Below, piece after piece: positions 36,621-46,369 of a stretch of 64,000 nt of DNA. The stretch spans positions 186,001-250,000 of the forward strand of contig JAGTJM010000040.1 of NCBI GenBank assembly GCA_020747015.1. The letters are read 5' to 3'. How positions within the stretch are numbered: position 1 is the stretch's first letter; the number at the start of each line of letters is the position of its first letter. The stretch comes from Pyrenochaeta sp. MPI-SDFR-AT-0127. Taxonomy: Eukaryota > Ascomycota > Dothideomycetes > Pleosporales > Cucurbitariaceae. A program made the position numbers and the translations under genes. Below the pieces are notes generated by a model. The model saw only the letters and a program-made list of their open reading frames with translations, ran no database searches and had not been told where the DNA came from.

Positions 36621-39600
36621 ATGGCTGCTGGGGAAGGCATCCTTCCGTTCCTTGGCGTCACACTGGTCCCAGACCAACAAGGAAAACCTTGGTGGACTAT
36701 CAACATCATCACCGATGAAGCAGACCCCCAGCCACGCTCAGCATACTTTGATGCGCAGATCGGAGTCTGGAAACTGCGTAAGCTCCCTGACGATGAAGCG
36801 GCAAATCCGGTAGTAGGCAGCCGCCAGTCCTCTGCTCAGCCCCGGGCTACAGACTGGACCAAGGGTCTTCCGTCTTCCAAACATACCGACTTCTTTCGTA
36901 ATTTGGACTGGACAGCTACCCCATTGGGCCCCTGCCAAACATGGCCTCGCTCCCTCCGCCTATACACACACATGCTGTTCTCGGACAATCGTGCAGCCGC
37001 GATATATTGGGGCCCTCAACGGAATGCTATCTATAACGAAAATCTGCTTCCTTTGGTCGGTAGCCTCCATCCAAAGCTAATGAGCCGTTCTTTTGAAGAA
37101 GTTATGCCAAATCTCTGGAATTTTTTCGGTCCGGTATTCCAGGCCATCGAGAAAGATCAACTTGGATTTGCACAGGACAGACTAGAACTTGCCGTAACGC
37201 GAGACGACTACTTGGAAGAGACGTGGTGGGATGGAGGCATCATTCCCCTCAAAGATGATGATAACAACCACGGTGGAGTTTACTTTTCATGGACAGAGGT
37301 GACAAGGACCGTTTTGGAGAATCGTAGGACAACAATGCTCAACCGATTGGGGCATTCAGTGCTCATGCCTGTCAGTTCGATCTGGCAGCATATTTATGAC
37401 GTCTTCACAGACTACCCGCGTGAGATTCCAATGGCCATTATGTATAATGCTGATAAAGAGGACCCGCGGAATGGACGACTGCATCTAAAGCACACTATCG
37501 GCATAGGCCATGCATATACTAGCGCGCCAGAAAAACTCAATGTCAGTCACGCCGCTATGGAGACCCTGAGAAGTATCTTGTGAAAGCTGCTGACGAAGGT
37601 TGTTGGAATCTAGTTTATATCAACTGATCAAGACGCCGCTCTCGCCCCTCTATTGCGTCGCGCGCTGAAGACTACCGCAGACTTTGTCGTCGTCGTAAGT
37701 CAACCTATTCTAAAGGTTCAAATCTACTCATTCAGCTGCTGACCGCAATGTTTCGTTTCTAGGACTTGTTGAAGGAAAAGGTAGACTCCGCCATTCTCGA
37801 TAACATCAATTGGCTAGGGTTCGGAGAGCCAAGTCGGCATCTCGTGATTATCCCTCTACGAGCCAAAAACCTCGTCAGAGGGTATATTGTCCTTGGCTTG
37901 AATCCACGCCGGAACTTTGATGCCGATCATGAGCAATTTATTGTGGATCTTGCATTCCAACTGAGAGGGCTTATGACAAGAATTGCCACTGAAGAAGATA
38001 CTCGAACAAGAGAAGACAATCTAATGACAGAATTGAGCGATACTGAAAGACGCATCAGCAGATTGGCGGAAGTAGTCCCTGTGGGCATCTACGAACTCGC
38101 TGCAGATGGATCGCTGTCATGGGCTAACAGCCAGTTCTACGACATCATGGATGTACCTCATGACAGCCGTGACAGCTCTCTCTTTCAATGGATGGATAAT
38201 ATTCACCCTGATGATCATAGTCAAGCCACCGAGCAAATGACAAGGAGTCTGACAGATGTTGTTGATATCACGGATACCCTACGACTAAACCGGAAATACC
38301 GGCCACCACCTCAAATGAGAGACAACTCAAGCCCTACTGACGAACCATCCTGGATTATGTACTCTGCATCACCAAATCTTAATGATGATGGCTCAGTCCA
38401 TTCGCTCATGGGCTCTCTAACAGACATCTCTCACCTCAAGTGGACAGAAAAGTTGCACATGCGTAATGCTGAAAAGGCTCAGAAAGAGCGACAACGACAG
38501 GAGGAGTTCATTGATATCACTTCCCACGAGATGCGTAACCCACTTTCCGCTATCACCCAGTGTGCTGATAGCGTGGTCATGTCACTGCAGGATGCGACAA
38601 GTAGTGCTGACGCTCAGTCGCTGATCGAGATTATCAAGCTCAATGTGGAAGCGGCGGAGTCAATACTTTTCTGCGCTGCTCATCAAAAGCGTATAATTGA
38701 CGATGTGCTCACGCTTGGGAAGCTCGAGTCAAAGCTTTTAACTATTTCTCCAACACGCTTCCAGCCAAAAGACTTGGTGATCCAGGCTTTGCAAATGTTT
38801 AAGACTGAGTTCAGTATCAACGAGATTGAGGTGCGAACAATCGCGGACGGAACATCAGGCTCGGACGGCTCTTTATACACTCATGGCGATTCTTCCCGGC
38901 TTATGCAGATCCTGGTCAACTTGCTAACAAACGCCATCAAGTTCACGAAAACACAGCCAACCAGGAAGATCAGCATTCGATACGGTGCAAGTACCAGTGC
39001 CCCATCAGCAGAACTATTTGGCCCTAATTTTGAATGGTACTCGACCGAAAAAGTACGGCCAGACTTAACTCAGGAGCCAGAATATGGAAAGGGAGCAATT
39101 GTCTATGTGTATTATGTTGTAGCCGACAGTGGTAAAGGCATTTCTCCTGAACATAGAGGCAAGTTATTCACAAAATTCGAACAAGCGGATAGAAGAACAC
39201 ACACTGAATACGGCGGTTCGGGACTTGGCCTCTACATTTCTCAGGAGTTGACCGAAATGCAAGGAGGTCGTATCGGTATCGAGTCCAAAGAAGGAGTAGG
39301 GAGCACCATTGCATTCTATACCAAAGTTAGACGTTCTGAGGCGGGATCGCATAAGAGATTCGAACCTTCGAGGTCTGCACATTCCATCATAAAGCCGACA
39401 GACGCCTTGGGAGCTGTGGGATTCGAGAGCAGTTCAAGTCCGACCTTTTTAGCTCTCTTCGCCAAGTACAACATACTACTCGTAGAGGACAATATTCTGA
39501 ATCAGAAGATTCTCGCGCAACAACTCAGAAGAGCAGGGTGTGCTGTAAGAGTTTGCAGCAATGGCGGAGAAGCAGTCGATCGTGTCCTGCAGGTGCATGG

Positions 39601-39904
39601 CGAACCCGCAGAATTTGGAAGCTTGCCACCAGCAGATGCTCTACCATATTTCGACTGTATCCTTATGGATTGGGAGATGCCGGTTTGCGATGGGGTCAGC
39701 GCTACCAAGCGTATCAGGGCCATTGAGACGCAGCACGAGAGCCCCCGAAACATAATTATTGGTGTTACAGCGAATGCGAGGGCGGAACAGATGAAGAAGG
39801 CGATAGAAGCCGGCATGGATACAGTCATGCCGAAGCCATTTCGTGTGGCGGAACTGCTTGCAAAAATCAGCGAGGTTGTAATGCCGCATAAAATGGAACT
39901 GTAA
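36621..39904 (+). CDS. Hybrid histidine kinase with PAS, HisKA, HATPase and receiver domains
   Basis: Three exons: 36621-37541, 37614-37694 (a 27-residue microexon) and 37763-39904; 1047 residues, all phase 0. There is no transmembrane helix, so it is probably cytosolic. The N-terminal 500 residues or so form sensory modules, with a GAF-like segment ending GYIVLGLNPRRNFDADHEQF and a PAS-like part at about 430-570. HisKA has phospho-acceptor His589 in SHEMRNPLSAITQ. HATPase shows LVNLLTNAIKFTK, DSGKGISPEH and GGSGLGLYISQEL. The receiver has LLVEDN, phospho-acceptor Asp970 in MDWEMPVCDG, and a conserved Lys in MPKPF. Signal should pass His to Asp to an HPt protein and then a response regulator or MAPK pathway. 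Exon 2 was recovered by splicing, and its sequence (ALAPLLRRALK) fits this family. The class cannot be fixed without alignment. Confidence 0.86.
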
Positions 39905-41745
39905 ATCATACGGCCGTCAACGCACCAGCCCATTACCTTGTCATACATACCCACGTATATTTTATGCTCTTGTATTTACCAATCTGACAAACATTGTCCC
40001 TGTTACTATCCCCATGCCCCTAGAAAGAGTCCTCAGCATGTCCACCTGTATCCATGAATACCTACGAGCAGAAGCTAGGTTACTGTGTGTTTGCAATAAT
40101 GAATACCTAACTGCTAGACACAGCCTACTATAGATACATGAACACATCTTCCAGGTAGCTATAGCAAGAACTCCGTGCAACTATCGTTTCCTAATGGAGG
40201 CTAATATCATGATACGACGATCCAAGCCACGTACCTGAAATAGATCGCCTAATTTCGTTCCCCCGGTTAATGTGACCAGCAGAGGGGGGGGCCGAGAAGC
40301 TTAGCAGGTACAAAGATGGCGCAGTCAAACTGGTATAAAGAGCACTATCAACATTTCTCGAGCGGCCCACCAAACTCCGCACCCATATAACGTGATACAA
40401 CTGTGCTTAGGAGCTCTTAAAACACAATAAAGTATAACAAACGGTATCGAGCTCTCTGTTTATCTAGTTTTCAACAGTTCTAAACCTTACGTAGGGGATA
40501 TTGAGAGTTCTCGAATCCTACTTTCGTCACGTGAGCTCTCGAACTATTGAAACCACTTTTTAGAATGTTCGCTACCAGCCACAAGACTAGTAACAAACTC
40601 ACGCGAGAAAATAGCCGAATTGGGCAATTGGCGGGCACTTTTAGTGCAAGCTAGCTGTCAGGGGGTCTTAAGGTTTTGCTTTTAGTTCTAAGGTGTGTTA
40701 GATAGGGGTTGGCCTGAGCATACTTACAACATTGTTTTGCCGCTACTCTGAGGCCGGTGCCGGCTCCACAAACCGCCAGTCGTGCCTCCAGATCCTGCCA
40801 AGAAGTCTCCTCAAGCACATCGATGTGCCTGCAGTCGTAAGATTGCTATGAGAGAAGGGAGCACCACTAACGCTGGTGTGACGTTCGTTCGAAGCCTTGT
40901 GGTTGCGCAATCCCGGCCGACGAAGCCACAGAAATAGAGATTGCGGTCCAACACTGCGTGGAAACAGATCAAAAATAACTACCTGTTCGGGCGAATCCAA
41001 TGCAATTCACGGCAGGCAAAGTCCGAGGTTGTAGCCTTGTCTAGAGATAATATTTCGTGATATGCTTCGTGAAGCCGGCCTCGGGATATGGGATGGAAAT
41101 GCTGAGCGTGACTTGGATCTTAGGCAGATGCGAGAACTTTGTTTACAAGCTGAAAAATTGCAAAGTTACTTTCAACAGCACCACGATAGGGGTTCAAACA
41201 GCTGGTGGGTGGTCAGTATTGGCATTCTGTGAATTCAATATTCTCGATAGTCGGGTCAATGGTCAGACCTCGTGCCATCTAAGCAAGAAAACTTTAACTC
41301 GCCCAGAATCGAAATATCTTGGGTCCCTAAGCCACCTTTGGATAGCACACAGGACATACGAAGGAGCTCGTATTTGTTTAGTTCTAGGGTCCCCGCGAAT
41401 TCTGGCGATGGTCCAGCACTTGCAAGGACGAGCTCCTTCGTATTCTGATGCTAACTTGTTGGTCGAGTATCATCGCCAATGCACAACGACCAAGACGGCG
41501 GCTTTTGTCCACCATTTGCCAGGGCGCCCCTAAAGACCGCTTGAAACTTCGTTATGACAAACCGACGCGATTGACAGACTATAAGTCCGACCTGTACATC
41601 TTACTTCCATCTTGCAGACAGTCAGCACTGGCTCAGGATCCTTTAGCACTCTCTCATTCATTTCTTGGTTACAACACACTCGTTAAGCTTTACCTACTCA
41701 TTCTTTCACTTAAGTGTTCCTCTCTTTACTGTACAGATTTGAATC
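39905..41745. other. Intergenic 1.84 kb, no gene recognised
   Basis: AT-rich spacer between the histidine kinase and the copper radical oxidase. It includes a short inverted repeat at 41356-41443 (listed separately). The open frame at 41057-41533 has no recognisable features. The last 150 bp, pyrimidine-rich, should be the oxidase promoter. Confidence 0.45.
41356..41443. repeat. Perfect 16-bp inverted repeat with 56-nt loop
   Basis: The left arm is 41356-41371 (core ACGAAGGAGCTCGT) and the right arm is 41428-41443, its exact reverse complement. The spacer is 56 nt. It could form a hairpin in RNA or DNA, or be the ends of a tiny mobile-element remnant. No flanking target-site duplication was noticed. 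Confidence 0.85.
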
Positions 41746-44172
41746 ATGGTGCGGCACTTACTCAATACCCTCTTTGCAAGCGCCATCTACGCGTCTCTTT
41801 GCGATGCTGTTTCCCTGTCGCCTCGAGCTGGCCTTGCCAAATGTCCCAGCGGTGAGCGAACAACACCCAACAACAACGGTCGTGTCTACAGCATTTGTCC
41901 TGGCACAGATTACTGGTCCCCCAACCTGAACGAGATCCGAAATATCGCTTCCGTTGATGCTTGTGCAGCCCGATGCGCCCAGACTGCTGGCTGTGCAAAG
42001 GCATCATATAACTTAAAGGTGCAAACTTGTTATCTTAAAGGAGACCCAGCAGACCCAACATGGTTCACGACAAATGACCTAGACGTTATTAGACTCGCCA
42101 ACGTTAATAAGTGTCCCGGTCAAGAGCGCACAACGCCGAATAACAATGGTCGTATCTATAGCATATGTTCAGGCACCGATTACTGGTCACCCAACCTGAA
42201 TGAGATCCGAAATATCGCTACGGTTGATGCGTGCGCAGCCCAATGCGCTCAGACTACTGGCTGCGCAAAAGCATCATACAATTTCAAAGCTCAAACATGT
42301 TATCTCAAGGGAGACCCAGCGAGTCCAGTATGGTTTGCGACAAATGACCTCGATGTTATTAGGCTCGCCAACGTCAATAAGTGCCCAGGCCAGGAGCGAA
42401 CAACCTCAAACAATGGTCGTACTTACAGCATTTGCCCTGGCACAGATTACTGGTCACCCAATCTAAACGAGATCCGAAATATTGCTACTGTTGATGCGTG
42501 CGCAGCCCAATGCGCTCAGACTGCTGATTGCGCAAGGGCATCATATAACTCTGGACTTCGGACCTGCTATCTCAAGGGGAATCCAGTTTCTCCGATCTTC
42601 TTCGAGACAGCTAGCCTAGACACAATTCGACTCACCAGCCGCACAGAAGGCGTTCCTCTCGTGGGGAACAACTCGGGCAGATGGGGCAACGTCTTCCCAT
42701 TGCCTGTCATCCCAGTTGCAGGCTATGTCATTCCTGAGTGGCCAGAGTCCAGCAGATTGATGTTCTGGTCTGCCTGGAGTCCGAACAAATTCAGTCTTTG
42801 GAGTCCACCAAACGGTTACACTGCATTTAGTGAATACAACTATAAGACTGGCGCTGTATCTCAACGAATAGTCTCGAACACAGGGCATGATATGTTCTGT
42901 CCCGGTATAAGCTCCTTGGAGGATGGCAGGATTATCATCTCCGGGGGAACCAACGCTGAGGTTACCTCGATATATGATCCAAAAACCAACAATTTCGTCC
43001 GGGGCCCTAACATGAAGATTCCAAGAGGTTATCAGACATCTGCAACACTATCAGATGGTAGGGTTTTTACTATTGGTGGATCTTTCAGTGGTGCCCGTGG
43101 AGGGAAAATTGGTGAAGTCTATGATCCGAGGGCAAACACGTGGACCACCCTCCCTGGAGCGGCCGTGGGGCCAATGCTGACAAGCTACGATTGGGAGGGC
43201 GACTGGCGGACGGATAACCATGCCTGGCTTTTCCCATGGACTGGTGGCAGTGTGCTCCAAGCGGGACCAAGCAAAGGGATGCACTGGTACGGCACGACCG
43301 GCACTGGATCCGTTCGTGATGCGGGAACACGTGATGGCGAGGCCGATGCTATGTGCGGAGTGCACGTCATGTTCGACACGGGCAAGATCTTCTCTGCTGG
43401 CGGGAGTCAAAGCTATACACAAAGCCCAGCCACCGCGAGAGCACACCTTATTACCATCACGGCAGCATTCCAAACGCCTACCGTTGAGCGGCTACCTGAT
43501 ATGAATGACCCGCGAGGATTTTCAAACGCTGTGGTTCTTCCAAATGGGCAGGTCATGGTGACGGGCGGTCAACGGGTGTCACGAGTCTTCCAGGATGAGG
43601 AGTCTGTACTGACTCCAGAACTCTTCGATCCGTCAACCAAGACATTCAGAAGACTTGCCCCTGAGACTAAGCCAAGGAACTACCACTCAATAGCTCTTCT
43701 TCTTCCAGATGGAACCGTTTTCACCGGTGGCGGAGGTATGTGCGGAAACTTGGCTCCTGGCGATAGTGAGGCACATTGCAACCGAGCGGTCGATCATCAG
43801 GACGGGCAGATCTTCACGCCACCGTACCTTCTCAATGATGACATGAGTCCTGCTACTCGTCCGATAATTTTCGCGATTAACACCAACACTAGCCCAGAAG
43901 GACGTACCGCTAAGGTAGGCGGAACAATTACAGTGGCCATGAATCAACCGGCTGATCACACGTTCTCTCTCGTTCGAATCGGGTCCGCAACGCATTCTGT
44001 TAACAGTGATCAGCGTCGCCTGTCCATGGCGAATGTCAGGAGAGATCAGGCTCTTTTCACGATCCAACTACCCACAGACTCTGGAGTGCTCATCCCAGGC
44101 TTTTACTATCTTTTCGCAATGGACGCCAGAGGTGTTCCAAGCGTTTCCCGAACTGTCCAAATCGTTTTGTAG
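41746..44172 (+). CDS. Galactose oxidase-like copper radical oxidase (AA5) with three PAN/Apple domains
   Basis: Single exon, 808 residues, with an N-terminal signal peptide (cleavage near residue 21), so it is secreted. Three tandem PAN/Apple-like modules start at Cys33, Cys123 and Cys213, each about 90 residues with conserved Cys and the motif GTDYWSPNLNEIRNIA. The rest is a seven-bladed Kelch-type galactose oxidase domain plus a C-terminal DUF1929-type domain. By motif matching, the Cys-Tyr cofactor is Cys385 and Tyr429, and the copper ligands are Tyr429, Tyr646, His647 and His750 (GSATHSVNSDQRR). The residue equal to Trp290 of Fusarium galactose oxidase is Phe447 (GGSFSG). That change is known in fungal AA5_2 enzymes active on other alcohols, so primary galactose activity should not be assumed. 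The reaction would be oxidation of a primary alcohol to an aldehyde with release of H2O2. PAN modules may bind carbohydrate or protein. Confidence 0.9.
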   Translation: MVRHLLNTLFASAIYASLCDAVSLSPRAGLAKCPSGERTTPNNNGRVYSICPGTDYWSPNLNEIRNIASVDACAARCAQTAGCAKASYNLKVQTCYLKGDPADPTWFTTNDLDVIRLANVNKCPGQERTTPNNNGRIYSICSGTDYWSPNLNEIRNIATVDACAAQCAQTTGCAKASYNFKAQTCYLKGDPASPVWFATNDLDVIRLANVNKCPGQERTTSNNGRTYSICPGTDYWSPNLNEIRNIATVDACAAQCAQTADCARASYNSGLRTCYLKGNPVSPIFFETASLDTIRLTSRTEGVPLVGNNSGRWGNVFPLPVIPVAGYVIPEWPESSRLMFWSAWSPNKFSLWSPPNGYTAFSEYNYKTGAVSQRIVSNTGHDMFCPGISSLEDGRIIISGGTNAEVTSIYDPKTNNFVRGPNMKIPRGYQTSATLSDGRVFTIGGSFSGARGGKIGEVYDPRANTWTTLPGAAVGPMLTSYDWEGDWRTDNHAWLFPWTGGSVLQAGPSKGMHWYGTTGTGSVRDAGTRDGEADAMCGVHVMFDTGKIFSAGGSQSYTQSPATARAHLITITAAFQTPTVERLPDMNDPRGFSNAVVLPNGQVMVTGGQRVSRVFQDEESVLTPELFDPSTKTFRRLAPETKPRNYHSIALLLPDGTVFTGGGGMCGNLAPGDSEAHCNRAVDHQDGQIFTPPYLLNDDMSPATRPIIFAINTNTSPEGRTAKVGGTITVAMNQPADHTFSLVRIGSATHSVNSDQRRLSMANVRRDQALFTIQLPTDSGVLIPGFYYLFAMDARGVPSVSRTVQIVL
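41842..42648 (+). repeat. Three tandem 270-bp PAN-coding units
   Basis: Units begin at 41842, 42112 and 42382 with a 270-bp period (the third is one codon shorter early on). Most differences between units 1 and 2 fall at silent third positions, while protein motifs are retained. This points to duplication followed by purifying selection rather than a very recent copy. Confidence 0.88.
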
Positions 44173-46369
44173 GCGTATTATTTCTCTATGTATAATATTG
44201 CTCTGCTGGTCAAGATATTTTTCTTCATCCGCTTCGTTCGTGGGAATTAAGGCTGTGAGCGCAATTCCTAGTACGAAAATAATTCGACAAACGATACTAC
44301 CAGGCTCTGCTTCACAAATCACGCCTGTATTTATTACACTGTTCGATAGAACCATCATTAATTCATATTCTTAATCTGGTTAGTAAAACCTTACCGCACT
44401 GCACCAGGCACTGCTTTCACTCTCAAAGGCTTCTCTAGGATGATAACAGAGAAGCTATGTGATCAATCATCGGCTATAAGGGTTGATAGGGTTGACATCC
44501 TGCATCTACAGCTTGATTGTAAACTGATAAGCATTATAGCTTTATTTATTTGACATACGTTTAATGCCGTTCGTGCTTAGACGATCACCATTCTATGACT
44601 TTGTGAGACAAGAAGGACGATACCAACTACTGCTATTCAGACACAAGACTATAAAGGGTTTGGCTGCGCTATCACAAACGATACATACAGGGGCTCTACC
44701 TGAGTGGATAAGTAAAGGGGCTAAGAGGATGGCGACTTCAAACGAGGAGGATACAGGTCTTACATTTCTGTGATTTCAGCGAGATGAGAAATCGCCGAAC
44801 AGTTAGCATACCTTGACGATGCAGTTCCATACTTTTTTTGGCAATACCGCTTTGATGATTTGTCGATAATTTTGGTAGGCCATTAGCAAATTTTCTAATG
44901 AGCACCAGTATCGTACATTATTGTAATCAGTGCTTCTACTATTCGTAGCGAACTCCAGGTAAGCCTCAAATCTCCCCTTCTCTACAACAGCGTAAGTAAT
45001 TAACAGATGAGTTTCTACCAAACAGATGCTAGGTAAGTTTGAGCAGTGAACATGGTCGTTCATTGATTTCGCTTTACTTGGTCAGAAAGAAATTTATAAA
45101 TAACTAGGCCCAACTCAACAGCGCCATGGTTTCGATTTCTTGCCTTATGCTGACTCGCAAGAGAAAATAAGTTATTTAAGTAAACTGCGAAGGGTTTGTT
45201 AGTTCTTATTCTTGCTTTGCTCATATGTTATTCTGCTTGCAGAATTTCACAGTCAGAAAGTCATCAGAACATCATTCAAGTCACAGCTCAAGGGCATAGC
45301 TTCCAGTCCACTTGCCTCTTAGGGAGGAATGCCCAGACGCATATGTTCATCATGTGAGTCAATTGTAGAACATGAAGAATGCACTCACCAAATCTAGATC
45401 TGGATTTGAACTGGGGCCCAGTGCCAAAATGGCAGGGAAGGCATATGTACGCCTGAACAGCATGTTCTTTGGTTGAGAAAGACACAATGACTCTATACAT
45501 ATATGCAGTCTAAACTTGCATACTGCATCAATTGCTAATCAGTTGCATTACAGCCCGCACTCTCCAGTGCAGAGCTTCAAATTGCAGATACTGAGGTCGT
45601 CAAAAAGTCAGTGATGAGCATGCACTAAGAGGATGGTTCTTTCTACGTTGAATTTGCCAGTAAGTACCTCTATCGGTACCTACACAAGCACCCAGCAAAA
45701 GACTCTGAGACTGTTGAGCGACTTGGTATATTGAATGGGTTCAATTTAGCTAGCATACGTCTACAAAATGTGGTGATTATTTGAAATGAATTTCTACTCA
45801 TAATCAGAGTCCTACCGCTGTGGGGGATGTTCCACAGGCACGGGAATACGGCAACAATGGTTACGACTTTGGGGTAGGAGCTACAGCCTGGAATAGTCTG
45901 GTTAATTATGACGAAAACATATATAGTATGTATTCTGCAAAGTTACCTTCAGATTTGTAGGATCATATTCCTGGAACTTTTGTGAGGCCCAGCATGATGT
46001 TATTGACCACCACTATTGAGACACGAGACTGGAGATGGCTCGGTATGACTTGCTGCACCATCACGAACGGTTCATGGGCCTACATCTGGATCATATGCCT
46101 TAGATTATAGGGAGTTAGGAGTGGTCAAACGAGCAGGAAACAAGTATTACGTTTCTGTGGTGTAAAATCGCCGACGAAACACCAGTTCACCAGCAACCAA
46201 AACATGAAGAAGACCTGGGATATTCGCTTGCTTCCCTAGTACTAGTCTACATGACTGCAAGTAGTGTAGTCTCAAGCATGTTTACGATGAATGGCCTTCG
46301 AATTGAACTATAATATTTACAAAACACTCCTCATGTTCCCATTCATCCTGTTACGAGATTTTGCGACAA
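44173..46369. other. AT-rich intergenic 2.2 kb with one possible relic
   Basis: No intact gene is supported. Open frames at 44564-44773 (+) and 44803-45063 (-) lack signatures. The exon-like stretch at 45554-45960 is listed separately. The right end is the 3' flank of the PsuG/PsuK fusion gene. Confidence 0.45.
45554..45960 (+). pseudogene. Possible relic exons of an unidentified protein gene
   Basis: Two short frames read like real protein. The first (45554-45784) follows an acceptor-like GCTAAT...TTACAG and encodes DTEVVKKSVMSMH, an in-frame TAA at 45626, then DGSFYVEFASKYLYRYLHKH. The second (45808-45960) follows CATAATCAG and encodes VPQAREYGNNGYDFGVGATA and WNSLVNYDENIYS before TAG. Both have ordinary codon and residue composition, unlike the AT-rich surroundings. 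I do not recognise the family. The internal stop and the lack of upstream exons suggest a decayed 3' fragment, but an unpredicted intact gene is possible if the stop is spliced out. Confidence 0.32.

Noticed and set aside
41057..41533. Plus-strand open frame of 158 codons upstream of the oxidase
   Set aside because: No recognisable domain or signal; it overlaps the inverted repeat. Possible but unsupported.
44564..45063. Short frames on both strands after the oxidase gene
   Set aside because: AT-rich, no recognised motif, and no splice extension that yields a longer protein.
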